Assembly (NCBI GenBank): GCA_003254905.1 | Contig: QANU01007790.1 | Location: 1-64,000 of the forward strand | Direction: 5' to 3' | DNA length: 64,000 nucleotides | Source of the DNA: Nissolia schottii | Lineage: Eukaryota > Streptophyta > Magnoliopsida > Fabales > Fabaceae | Shown here: piece after piece, positions 32,185 through 43,500 of the stretch | Position numbering within the stretch: the first letter of the stretch is position 1 | Layout: every line of letters begins with the position of its first letter | The notes under the pieces: generated by a model | The model's input: the letters and a program-made list of their open reading frames with translations, nothing else | Database searches by the model: none | What the model was told of the DNA's origin: nothing | Program-made: the position numbers and the translations under genes

Positions 32185-34070
32185 TGGTGGGTTGCTTGTA
32201 CAAGGTGATCTCCAAACTTGTGTCCATGAGGATGAGAAGTGTGATGCTAGGCCTAGTTGGGGGAAACTCAAACAACGTTTGTTAACGAAAGACAAATCCT
32301 TGACGGTGCCTTGATTACGTGTGAGACGATGCGCTAGTTCAAAAAGAAGAAGAAACCAATCGTCTTGATCAAACTAGATTTCTAGAAAGCGTATGATAGA
32401 GTCTGCTGGAGACTGGAGTTTTGTGGAGCAAGTCCTTGATCATATGGTCTTTAGCATCAAATGGAGGTCATGGTTGAGGACTTGTATCACCATGACCTCA
32501 ATGTCAGTCTTGGTCAATGGAGTGCCGATGATAACATTCAATATGGTAAGGGGATTGAGATAGGGAGATCCATTATTGCCTTTTCTTTTTTGTTCTGGTG
32601 GATGAGGTCTTGATCAGGTTGGTGGAAAAAGCAATGGCTTGTGGGAAAATTGACTCATTGGAGGTGGGGAATTTGAAGAAGACACTATCATTTTTGCTTG
32701 GTCAAGATGAAAACTAATAACAATTATAGGAGGCTTCTTCAATGTTTTGAGATCATGTCTAAGCTGAGCGTCAATTTTGACATTGCCTTGAACTGAGTGG
32801 TGAACTAGATGACTAGAGTTTGTGATATTATGGGTTGTGGACAGGTGAAACTTCCTATTAGGTACCTTGGTATTCCGCTTGGGGAGATTATCAAGAGTGG
32901 AGAAAAAACTGAGTACTTGGAAAACGAAGTTCCTTTCTAAGGCTAGCATATTAGTGCTTTTTAAGTCGGTGCTCAATTGTTTGTCTCTCTATTATCTGGG
33001 GCTATTTCAAATGCCAAAAGGAGTGGAAAGGAAGATTATCTCCCTCCAATAAAGAGATTCTTCTAGGAAAAAGGCAATGGGGATAGAGGCTTGCCAATGG
33101 TGGAATGGAGTGTCATTCAGAAGCCAGAGAACCCGGGGGCCTCGGTGTGGGCTACTTGGTGGCTAAAATGCAACGCTCCTATTCAAATGGAGGTGGCATT
33201 TCTCTAAACAATATTGCCCTCTTTGGAAGAAAGTAGTGTGCTCTTGCAATAACTTGTCCCCTCTTAAGCTACTTCAAATTTAGAGGGTTTCTGAAAATGG
33301 GGGTGTTTGGTCATCTATTTCTGCCTTTATATGTCCTCATGATGACATTGCTAAAATCCTAAAAGATGGGATCAGGATGGATATTAGGGATGGATTGGGA
33401 TGACATGGGTTGAAGAGGGGAGGTTAAGATATATCTTCCTTAGATTGTACTCCATTTCTGTTCAGAAGCATAGTTGGTGAGTGTGGCTTTTGGGATGGGT
33501 ATTGCTGGGTCTGGAGCCTCTAGCGGAATGGGAATCTGTTTGATAGGAAATCTTGTCTTCTGAATGACTTGCACCTTATCTTGGAGAGAGTGAACATACA
33601 CAGGGATAGAGTATATAGGGTAACGTAGAAGTTTGATAATAATGGTTCGTTTAGTGTTAAGTCTATTTTGCAGGCGACTCTAAATAGTGGAAATCACTCC
33701 CTTTAAGCATTGACATACAACAATATCAAGGGTGTTTGGAAAGGTTTGGTGCCTCTTAGGGTGGAGCTCTTATCTTGGTTTGTGCTCATGGAAAAACTTA
33801 ACACTAGGTCGCGGCTTTGTGGGCTTGGTATCCTTCCTTAAGAGCATATATCTTGCATAATTTGGAGCAAAGAGCAAGAGACAATCTCCCACTTATTCTT
33901 GCACTATATCTTTGCATATCAGTTCTAGTGCATTTGGCTTGAAGGTTGAAACATTTCTTGGGTGTCATCAAGAAATCTAAGGAGCAATTTTGAAGCTTGG
34001 CAAAGGGCCCCTATCTTTGGCAGTAAAAGAAAGGTATGGTTGATATTTGAAAATGCAAAAGCAAGAAGAT
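32185..34070 (+). pseudogene. L1-type LINE reverse transcriptase relic
   Basis: In order, with stops and frameshifts: LYKVISKLVSMRM, TTFVNERQILDGALIT (32270), IVLIKLDF then KAYDRVCW (RT catalytic block A region), VLVNGVPM and RGLR then GDPLLPFLF, VKLPIRYLGIPLGE (about 32845), PENPGASVW, and near 33740 a zf-RVT zinc-binding region (VWKGLVPLRVELLSWFVL to CIIWSKEQETISHLFLH). The order and content match plant L1 ORF2. The YXDD-like catalytic block is destroyed. It starts inside the RT, so it is 5' truncated. Confidence 0.88.
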
Positions 34071-34084
34071 CTTTGAAAAATGTA

Positions 34085-34495
34085 TCTCCCTCGCTCAAGA
34101 GGGTGGGTTGGAGAAAGAGGACAACGACGGCGGAGAGGAGTGGTCAAACGGTGGGGTGGGGTGGGGCGAGCTCGAGAGAGAGAGGAGAGGATACAGATGG
34201 GGATGGGGTGGGGTACGGGTTAAGGGGCTGTTTCAATTTTTTTTTAATTTTAAATTAAAACCGGGTCGGGTGGGCATAAGTTGGTGGGTATGGGTCAATT
34301 TTTAATATTTTGGGGGTTATGCCACGTCAGCGCCGCGTCAGCGCCATTAGCGGTCACGTCAGTGCCGTTAATTTCCATCCAGCTCTAGGGACTAAAAACA
34401 AACTTTCAACTTTTGCAGGGACTAAAACTTTCATACAGAGACTAAAACCAAACTTTGAAATTTTACAGGGACTAAAAACGTAATTAACCCTATAA
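34085..34495. repeat. Dispersed repeat end with CACGTCAGCGCC and GGGACTAAAA units
   Basis: G-rich start (GGTGGGGTGGGGTGGGG), then three CGTCAGCGCC-like copies at 34325-34370, then four AGGGACTAAAA-type repeats to 34480. This arrangement is common in legume dispersed repeats; class unknown. The Gly/Arg-rich ORFs across it (33962, 34108) are composition artefacts. Confidence 0.45.
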
Positions 34496-35964
34496 TATAT
34501 TACTAGATATAAACCAGCACAATGCGGGTAAATTATAAAATTATCGATATAAAGATTTGATATTACTTAGATCAATATGTAAATAAAATAATAGATATTA
34601 TGGTGATCAACTTTTTGTGATGTTGAAAGTTGATATGCTAAAAATTGTTAGTTCACTTTTGATTAAACATTTAAGGTAGTATTATTCTTTAAATTAAGCA
34701 ATTGTTTCCTTCCCAATCTCTCTTCTCATAGAGCTATAGTTCTATAAGTGAACGCTATAAATATCAAATCCAAACACATAGTATATAAATTGCTTATAAA
34801 ATTGCAAATATTGCAACCCGTTAATGGAAACTTACTGAAAATCATAAACATCTTTTGAAGTTGCATGAGCTTTGTGCCTCCTTTTTGTCAAGCATTTTCA
34901 TACTCCTCTTCAATTTAGATATTTTGTGGACTAATTATTGTTACATACTGCAATTGACTAACACTATCAATATATGAGCAAGACAAAAAAATATGTCGCT
35001 ATAGGAGTTTAGACAGATGTTCTCGTCATCCTCATAGGTGTCCTTGAGCCTTACAACGCTTGGCTCCATGCAAGGGTAGGTAATTTAATGCCAAACCTAC
35101 TGCAGGAATAGTTTGTGGTGGTCGGAGGTTGAGAGTGGCAGTATTTAGTTTTAGAGTTTAAAAAGTGAGAGGTTGAAGTTTTACTATAGTTTAATTTTTC
35201 AGTGGGAGAGAGTTTTCCTTTTTTATTTATTTTTTTACTTTCTTACAAGAAAATGAAGAGTTAGAGTGTGAATTTGTGTTTATTGTGAGGGAGGAGTGTG
35301 AATGTTTATTGAGAAGTGGGAGTTACACTAGAAAGAAACGAGAAAATGAGAGTGTTGAAGAAGTTGCCACCTATTATAAAGTGTTGATGTGATAGTTCTA
35401 TAGTGTATAGTATTAAGATTTATATATTATAAATAGATAAATAGATATCGAAAAAAAAAAAGACAAATGCGGTGTGATCAAAAGATGGGTAGGTGTGATA
35501 ATGAAACGATGACATAAAATTTATATAGAGGTTCAAGGATTCGGAGTTTGTCACAACCAAATAACTTGAAATCTTAAAAATTAATCAATTTTTATTTATT
35601 ATTTTGTAATTATGAGGATGTTCAGAAGGTTTTGTTAGAATGATATATCATTACCCTAAATAATAATTAGCAAACTACCTCTAATAACAGTTAGCACAAT
35701 ATAGACTAAAACTTTGAACTTATTTCCAGTCTCAATATAATTGGTCTAATGCAGTGCCATACAAAAAAGTAATAGTGTTCTACAAACAAATCCTCAAGGC
35801 TTGTTCCATTTATTGATGGCATAACAAGTGATGGAAAAAAAAAGGAAGAAAAATGACCCTAGGAAGCTCAGCAAAATGCAAGCGAAAAATGCATATAGAA
35901 AACTGAAGAGCCTATTTCATAGAAAAACCAAATTGAAAAAATCCACAAGTAAAGAAAGTGCATG
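34496..35964. other. AT-rich intergenic DNA, no gene seen
   Basis: 34500-34530 carries another degenerate CTAG/hairpin phrase (ACTAG, then CCAGCACAATGCGGG). The rest is unremarkable, with a poly-A run near 35451. The last ~150 bp are the likely 3' UTR of the glycosylase gene. Confidence 0.45.
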
Positions 35965-37494
35965 TTAGATATGTTTCCAAGATCTTTCTGCTAGGCTTAA
36001 GCATTCACTGTGCCTATAACAATCCACAAGATGATCATTGGTTAACCCTGCAGCTTGCATAAAAGAGTACACTATCACTGGACCCAAAAAACTGAAGCCA
36101 CGCTTTTTCAAGTCCTTGCTTATAGCATCTGCTTTTGGAGTCCTTGGTGGCACATCTCTTGGGTATTTGTATATGTTACTCACTGGTTTGTGATTAACAT
36201 AGCCCCATATATAGCTACTGAACGATCCACATTCCTTCACAATCTGTGAACAAATTAACATCAACCACAAAACTGAATAAGCTATACATGAAAGCATAAG
36301 AACTAAAGATTTGCACGAGACTTTGATTCTGTACTAGCCTTCATTATGCATTTGGCATTGTCTACTATGCACCTAACTCTGCAATCTGCCATTGAAAGTG
36401 CTTTGTTCGATGTTATCTCCATGATTTCCTTCTCCTCCATTTTGGCAACAGTATTAGGATCAAATCCAGCGAAAACTTGTCTGTGATAATCAAGCGCAAC
36501 ATTATATAGATTTATTAATGTAATCACCGACCAAAGAACATGCATACATTAGCAATTTTCCTGAAACAGCATTTACCTAAGAATTTCCTTTCTTTTCAGA
36601 ATTTCTGTCCAATTGTAATCTATCAGCAATCCTGACATTGCCAGCAGCTCGAACAATTTGCTGTTTCATGAATAAAAAATTTAATAGAGTTGTATAATAT
36701 GAGCAAATGTTTCGAAATTGTTTTGTTTGTTTGTTTTCCTTCAAAGCTACTTACTTGTCATCGTAAGCTGGAACTCCCCAACACTGATCATGAAATTGTA
36801 TGTAAGCTTTATCTGCACAAAACCACTATATCAATTCCTATTGGGCACAGGGGTTCCCTATTATTACTATTAAGTCTAACAGCAATGAAGTTAAGCAACA
36901 CACACAACAACCAGAGGAATAGGCACGATTTTACATTCAAAGCTATTCACCATTGCCCTATTGAAGTTATTGGATTTTAATTACCCAAACACAAGTTTTC
37001 AACTTTTCTCTTTGCTCTCGAATAAGCATATTGATAGAAATCTCCAAACTTAACCAAGCAGGAGTTACTACTAGTCTAATGCAAACGAAAACGAAATCAA
37101 ATTTCGAAAATGATCGATTGATGAAAGTGGAAATGAGATTGATCATACCGCAGTTCTCTGTGATCCAGTTGCACCTTTTCAATTTGCCAGGCTCCGCGAT
37201 CTGCGCGCTCAGCTGTTGCCGAACAACAGCATTAGCAACTGCAGGCTCTCTTCTTTCATTCGGCGAAATCAAATGCAGTGCCAATGAAATATTTTCATCC
37301 AGTAGAAGAGTCATAGATTCATTTGAGTTTTGCGACAATGGTGGTGATGATGATGGAGACGAAGAGCTTTTCTGAAGCCTAATTGGGTGCACTTTCTTGT
37401 GGTGTTTGGGGAAAAATCTTTGGTTCAGTTTCTGTGACTCTTTGGCACTAGTTCTCTTCTCCATGGCATGCTTTTCTACATTTTCTTTTGACAT
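35965..37494 (-). CDS. DNA-3-methyladenine glycosylase I (TAG family)
   Basis: Five exons: 37149-37494, 36755-36812, 36577-36660, 36339-36480, 35965-36243, joined in frame to a 302-residue protein. It removes 3-methyladenine from alkylated DNA to start base excision repair. After a basic N-terminal ~100 residues comes the domain: KRCNWITENC, FHDQCWGVPAYDD, LFELLAMSGLLIDYNW, a central VFAGFDP, WGYVNHKP, KRGFSFLGPVIVYSFMQAAG and DHLVDCYRHSEC. The four zinc ligands of E. coli Tag are matched (C of KRCNW, H of FHD, H and C of RHSEC), as is its active-site Trp (YNW). The acidic residue at Tag E38 is Ser here, as I recall for many plant homologues. Start chosen at MSKENVEK; an in-frame ATG lies upstream at 37593. 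The last intron has a GC donor. Confidence 0.9.
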
Positions 37495-37672
37495 AGCGGA
37501 GAAGAAGAAAGAGTCCACTATTATAATTGGGAATGAAATCAATGAATTATGTTGAATGAGTAAGTAGAGGGATTTCAATGAGAGGGACAGCAAGCAGGAG
37601 AAATTCTTGAGTTGGTTGGTGAAATGTGAATTTCAAGTTTGTGAAACAATTCTGCTTCTTATTTTTTAAGAA

Positions 37673-37705
<33 letters not shown>

Positions 37706-40179
37706 TCATCAGATTAAGGCACAGCTCATATACCATAACATATATAACCAAGTGAGAACTAGGTTTGCCCAAGATTACTACTGTTAATATTCATATTATG
37801 ATTATTATTATTATTTTTTATTTTTTCTTAAATGAGCTGATAGTCATGATTCATGAATGATATAGTAATAGAACAAGATGGATCAATTTATGACAGTTTT
37901 CATAATGACATTATATCTATACATGTTATAAAAAGAATTTAACAAAATAACTATTTGTTGGTATCCAACTCTTTATTCTCATTTTATTCTCACGTAATTT
38001 TTATTAAATAACTATTTTTTTAATTATATTCTCATTCACTTTCGTATTAGCAGTTTATTGCGGATTCGTGCCTGCACCACCCTAGCCAGTAGTCAATAAA
38101 TTAACTTCACAATCAGTAATTAATTGTTTCTCAAGAAATTTAATAATTTAAAAAGGGTTTTCTTTGTTCACTCTAAATGGTAAAAACAGGGAGAGGAGGT
38201 GAACTTCTAGTTGGAAACTAGGTAATATAGCACTCCTTTAATTAATCAAAATAAAGAAGACTCTAATCAAAGTAGTTATGGTGTTTGTCTCAATGCCATT
38301 GCATTCTTAACTCTTACTCCTAGAAACTTTATGTGGCGATATACATGCCTGAAGCTTACATAGACAAAGATATCTCATCCTTCATCCTTCTTAATTTGAA
38401 CATCGGATCATTTTGGTAACCTTGTGCACTAATATTGACCATTGAATGATATGTATTAGGATTAGTTTAGCAACTTTATATTATTCATATTCTATCACAA
38501 AATTTTGAGGTAGTCTGCCGTTGTAACTTGGAAGTACTGTCTTTCCGCAGAACAAATGAAGGCCGCAGTTACGATGCCTTACTCGAAGCTATCTTAAATT
38601 TCATAGAATTTTAAGGAATTTGTTTTTATACTTCAGAAATTACATTCAATGAAGTTTAAACTTAAGACTTCATGTATATTGCTTAAACCCGTTACCATTA
38701 GACTGAAGACTTAATATTTGTAAGGTCTAAATGTATGTTCTAAATTATTTAGGAAAAATACATTTTTTGTTCCTCTAACTTAGTTCTGTTTTTTCGTTTT
38801 GGTCCACTAACTAAATTTTTTTTGTATTTTATGGTCCACTTTATTGATATTTATTTTTTTATTTTGGTTCACTAACTATTTTTTTTTCCGTCCTCTAACT
38901 CTTACCAACTCTTACAAACGACACTTTTTGTTATCCCTAACTTAATTTTTTCTTTAAAAGTAAGACTCAGTAATCTATTACATGTATAAAAGGAGATTTT
39001 TCAAAATAACCGCCACTTTAGTTTCCAATAATATCTTTATTTTTGTCCTTTTGTAAGATTCTTTTTCTTTTAATTTTTTTCACAAAAAGTAACTGCCCAA
39101 TTTCTATCTTATTCCTTCTCAATGTCTTCTACCTTGGTCATCTTTGCCACAGTTTTTACCTCGGTCATCAAACGATCATGTCGAAACCTTAATTAATTGG
39201 TGATACTTCAATTACTTTGATCTTTGTCATTTCTTGATTTTCTGTCGCTACGAGTACTCCCTCGCGATCACTTTTCTTAGCTATCCTTTAGCAACTTTTG
39301 TCGGTGAATAGCCCCTTGTCGCGACCCATTCTCTAGCAAGCCTTAGCAATTATCTATACTGCCCCTGGCTGCTCGCCTTCACGTCGCCAATGTTCCTGTC
39401 ATCTATGTTGCCAGCATTTATTTCGACGCGAACTCTTAGTCATAATTCGTTTCTCCCTATGCTGCGAATTTTGACGACCAAACACTACCAACATAATGTG
39501 GTTGGTCTTTTCTCAGTAAATGCGATTAGGGTTCGCTACTCTGGGTTAAGCTCAATTCCTTTATTAAAATGAAGTTGTACAACAATAGGAAACCACCAGT
39601 CCGTTAGGCGTACAAGAGAGAATATTTCTATATAATTTTAAGGACTCCATGGTGATATCATGGCACCATGGTAAGGTCGTAACATGATCATATTTGAATT
39701 ACATCATGGTAAGATCACTGCACCATGACGAGGACATTACATTGCATGAGATGTGACATGGTATGCTAGTGTTGTTGATGTATGACTTAGGTTAAAGGAA
39801 AGATTAGGCTAATATGTAATTGTTCGGGACTAGGTAAAGATAATAATTGAACCCTATATGTATGATCACTTAGAGACAACCCAAACAATAGAACGTTATG
39901 CGATGAAACTATTGAGGAAACTTGTTTTTCTTATTCCCCCCGCATTTTGGTTATAGATTTCAAGACCACCTACCACGGGAAGAAGGAGGTTCCAATCACC
40001 TCAGGATGACAAATAGTGGGCATTAATTACGACGGTTGTGCTTTAGCTATTTGTCGCTTTTAATGCTCACTATTTGTCACTTTAACTATTTGTCATGTAA
40101 GTTGTAATTAATGTTCACTATTTGTCACTTTTATAGTTTAAACTTACCTTGCTATGAGTTTTCCTTGGTGGTGGTGTCT
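37495..40179. other. Intergenic DNA, no gene seen
   Basis: The first ~150 bp are the glycosylase leader/promoter. (TA)n lies at 37672-37697. 38760-38900 has repeated TTTTGGTCCACTAACT-type units of a dispersed repeat. 39655-39740 has short repeats of CATGGTAAG and GCACCATG. 40010-40135, just past the UGT stop, repeats the phrase CACTATTTGTCAC. The 60-codon ORF at 39390 is not credible. Confidence 0.5.
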
Positions 40180-41610
40180 TCATCCTTGTTCATGAACCAA
40201 TTGTTTAAGTGCTGCCACAAGTTCACACAACTCTACAGAAGAGCTCCCACCCTCACTCATAGCTTTTACAGCCTCTTCTCTCGTGACACATGTCCTTCTT
40301 TTTTGGGGACTATCCTGGCACATTGATCCAGCTATGGACCTGCCCAACTCATTTGGGTCTGGCACCGAATTGGGTCCTTCACACACCATGACGGCCACTC
40401 CCATGTCCTCCACCAGCAACCTTGCATTCACAAACTGGTCAGCTTCCATGGGCCAGCCCAATATGGCAACCCCGGCCGCCAATGCTTCCAACACGGAATT
40501 CCACCCGCAGTGACTCAAAAATCCACCTACAGCCCGATGATCTAAGATTGCTACTTGGGGGGCCCATCCCCTTACAACTAAGCCGCGGCCTGAAACCCTA
40601 TTCTCGAACCCGTTAGGCACCGACCCATACCCTTCCTCCACTTGTTTTGGCGTCGTTGCCTCCCTCACCACCCAGACGAATCGGGTCCCAGATCTCTCCA
40701 ACCCCAGCGCCAATGCGTCCATTTGTTCCTTCCTCAGCAGCTTCTGACTCCCAAAGCACACGTACAGCACCGACCCCTTTTCCTCACACCCGTCAAGCCA
40801 CCCCAACACATCGTTCCGCCCTCCATCCGGGTTCGGGTCGACCCAACTAGACCCAATCCCCTTTAAACATAACGGGCCCACCCCAAAAACCCGAGAGTGG
40901 CCCATTTCTTTGCTCAGGTACTCCAAATACGGACCCTCCAGCGCGCGTGACGTGTTGATGACGTAACCCCAGCTGAACATGTTGGCCAGAACGCTCTCCC
41001 TCACGAACTCCGAGTCCGGATCCGATTCCTTGTACAGGCGGAGCAGGGACGGCAGGTGCTCGTACTTAAACGACGGTGTCCCGGGAACGCCGGGGAGTTC
41101 CACCATCGCCTGAGACTTCAGGGTCGGCGCGTCGCGCCAGCAGCGGTGGTTGACGGCGGTCAAGAGGGCTGCGCAGGACTGAAAGGTGAGCCGCGGGATG
41201 CCGAGTCGGGCAGCGAGTTGGTGAGTCCAGCCGAGGAAGAAATCGGAGATGAGGGCCGCAGGGGGATTAGGGTGGGAGGTGAACCACTGGATGATTGGTG
41301 TTTGGAGGTTTGAGAGTGCGTTGATGAAGGGGTAGTTTCCGATGTTGCCGACCTCACGGATGTGTTCTACGCCCGGGGGAATGGCAGGGTGGGAATTAGG
41401 GAAGGGGAGTGTGAGGGTTTGGATGGTGTTTGGGTGGGTGGATAAGAGTGGTTTGAGGATGGGGAGGTTTTTTGGAGTGATGATGACTGTTATGGTAAGG
41501 CCTTTTTGGGCCAAGTTGTGGGTGAGATCGAGGAGTGGAAGTATGTGGCCCTGTGCTGGGTAGGGGAATACCAGGATGTGAGGATTGGTCTTGGACTTGG
41601 AGGAAGACAT
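40180..41610 (-). CDS. UDP-glycosyltransferase, UGT89-type
   Basis: Intronless, 476 residues from MSSSKSK at 41610, the start that fits the family. The frame is open 62 codons further upstream but that extension (Thr-rich) has no family match. The N-terminus HILVFPYPAQGHILPLLDL carries the catalytic His (residue 22), and the partner Asp lies in ALISDFFLGW. The PSPG box runs WAPQVAILDHRAVGGFLSHC to GWPMEADQ, and its final Gln favours UDP-glucose. Soluble family-1 enzymes glycosylate small phenolics such as flavonols, benzoates and hormones. PYPAQGH and the TPKNLP region point to group B (UGT89A/B), some of which act on flavonols or dihydroxybenzoate. The acceptor here is unknown. No lesions are seen. 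Confidence 0.93.
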   Translation of the reverse strand: MSSSKSKTNPHILVFPYPAQGHILPLLDLTHNLAQKGLTITVIITPKNLPILKPLLSTHPNTIQTLTLPFPNSHPAIPPGVEHIREVGNIGNYPFINALSNLQTPIIQWFTSHPNPPAALISDFFLGWTHQLAARLGIPRLTFQSCAALLTAVNHRCWRDAPTLKSQAMVELPGVPGTPSFKYEHLPSLLRLYKESDPDSEFVRESVLANMFSWGYVINTSRALEGPYLEYLSKEMGHSRVFGVGPLCLKGIGSSWVDPNPDGGRNDVLGWLDGCEEKGSVLYVCFGSQKLLRKEQMDALALGLERSGTRFVWVVREATTPKQVEEGYGSVPNGFENRVSGRGLVVRGWAPQVAILDHRAVGGFLSHCGWNSVLEALAAGVAILGWPMEADQFVNARLLVEDMGVAVMVCEGPNSVPDPNELGRSIAGSMCQDSPQKRRTCVTREEAVKAMSEGGSSSVELCELVAALKQLVHEQG

Positions 41611-42540
41611 GTTGGGTTTGTGGCGTTGGGTGGTAACAGCGGTCTTGGTGGTGGTGGTAGTGGTGCTGTTTAGGATTAGTAGGTCAACTATTGTCGCAGA
41701 CTTTGTAATTTGGAAAAGAGAAGGCAGGTGCATTATTTCTTGATTCTTTTCTCGGATGCTTCTTGGAGTGGGACCCACTGAAAAAGTAAGTCCCACACTT
41801 TGTGATACTGCTCAATTTTGTGTTTTACTTTTCTTTTTTTTCCCCTTATTTTACTCATCCTTCCAACACTTGTTAAAAAATAAAATTAATAAATTTGTAT
41901 TAAAAAAATAAAATGTGTATGTTTTTAATGAAAATAAATACATATTCTTAAAACGTTTTAAGAATGATTCATGGTTGATGGACAATGTGCAGTATGAAAA
42001 AATTTTCTGCGCACTAAGAAAATGACTCCCGTCACACGCTTGGACAAAAATATCATATTCTTTATGTATTTGATGATTTGAGTTTAGGGACATCATTGTA
42101 ATATAATACTTATTTTAACAAAATAAAAACTAATTTTCTCTTTCTTCTCACCGTTTAGTGCACCCACATACTAAAGTTAGTTTACCAAGAAAACTCAATG
42201 AGATATTCTTACATGTGTTTAAGAATTATTATTTAGGAACACACATAAAATATAAAAAATGTGGGTAGTAAAAAAGTGAGACACAAAGTATGATCTACAC
42301 TTGTCTTAGTATGAGGTTCGTGTATATTAGAAATGTGTAATAGCTTTAACATAAAAATAAACGCAGTAAAAAATAGTTGCTATTTGTTCATTTTTTAATG
42401 TTAATCATTATTGTTACAGAACGCGTGACAGTTGCGTATTAGAAACACAGGGGTTATTGAGCCACCAAATCCCCTTATATGGCTGTATTTGGAAAATGTC
42501 AATTTGTTACAGGCAGCCTTGTTACCCCAAATTGAAGTGA
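41611..42540. other. 5' flank of the UGT gene and intergenic DNA
   Basis: No gene seen. No clear TATA box could be fixed for the UGT gene. A TCCCACACTT/GTGGGACC-like inverted pair lies near 41768-41800. Otherwise AT-rich. Confidence 0.4.
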
Positions 42541-42900
42541 ACCAATGACTTATTTCCGCACTTGTGAGCGGTGGAGGCTAGAAACTCATGCGTTTCATCT
42601 TCCAAATGGTGAGTGTGCGATCACATTGGAGGATGTGAACATGATACTTGGGATTGCTAGCGAGGGTGAACTATAACCGCATCGGAGATTGTATTCTTGG
42701 GACCAAGTCTTGTAATATATGTCAGGAACTTCTTGGAGTTACACCTGATCCCAATGACACAGACAAAGCATTCATTAATTAGGTGTGGCTGAAGAATAAT
42801 TTTGGCGCTGCTATCCGTGACGATATTGATGAGCATGATATGCAGCAAATAGTGACATGGCTCATTTGATTCGTCTCTGAATGCTCTATAATAGCCCTAA
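42541..42900 (+). pseudogene. Plant mobile domain (PMD) relic
   Basis: From 42546 the frame reads ERWRLETHAFHLPNGECAITLEDVNMILGIASEGEL then a stop. RWR-ETH-FHLP-GE-TITLEDV is the start of the plant mobile domain, found in transposon-borne proteins and domesticated MAIN/MAIL genes. Downstream pieces (LYSWDQ, then MAHLIRL) continue in other frames with stops. A short broken fragment, most likely left by a transposon that had carried the domain. Confidence 0.8.
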
Positions 42901-42989
42901 GGTAATCGAATACAAATCAACTACGCATGAGACTTAGAGGGTTTTGATCAAGGCAAAGCTTTTGTGCGATTTCAAACTCAAAATTCTCT

Positions 42990-43500
42990 CTCAGTACTCC
43001 ATCAAAATACATGTTTTTTTTTTGTTCTACAGACTCGAAACAATACACGGAAGAAAAGACCTTAAGAAATTTTTTATGTTGATTTAGCCAAAAATAGAAA
43101 TCGATTTTGGGTCTTTAGAGTTCACGCATGTCAGTTTCTTAAGCTCCTTCCTCAAGATCATCCATCAAGAGATTACAGCAATGATTAGATATCAAAGTAG
43201 CTATAATACTAATTGATAAAAAAAAATTTACATACAAATTATTGATTCTAATCACAGCATGTAACCAAGGCATAATTCAATACTTGGAACAATTTGCTCT
43301 AAGAAAGAAGAAGCACAGATTAGGTTGTGGTGTAAAGCTCCAAGAGAGAGATGAGAAGACCAACGGAGGTCTCCAGAGAGGGAGAATTCTCCCATGCCCT
43401 TTCAATTGGTAGGGGAGCTTCAATGGGGCCACAACCTCTTTTATATGGCTAGGAGAAAAGCCTCTGATTGTGTCGGTAAATTACCCAGCCAAGTTATCCA
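42990..43500 (-). mobile_element. Possible LTR or gene-leader-like region on the minus strand
   Basis: On the minus strand a TATA-like CCATATAAAAGAGG (plus about 43439-43452) is followed by a GC-richer leader (CCTACCAATTGAAAGGGCAT, GGAGACCTCCGTTGG) and a long AT-rich tract, which resembles LTR U3-R-U5 layout. No PBS, PPT or coding sequence is found next to it. Weak. Confidence 0.3.

Noticed and set aside
34108..34305. Gly/Trp-rich ORF
   Set aside because: Produced by a GGTGGGG repeat tract; no start context or domain.
40283..41563. Plus-strand ORFs opposite the UGT gene
   Set aside because: Shadows of the CG-rich UGT reading frame; composition is Pro/Ser/Arg-rich without domains.
41611..41796. 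N-terminal 62-residue extension of the UGT
   Set aside because: Thr-rich and without family counterpart; the family N-terminus starts right after the Met at 41610.
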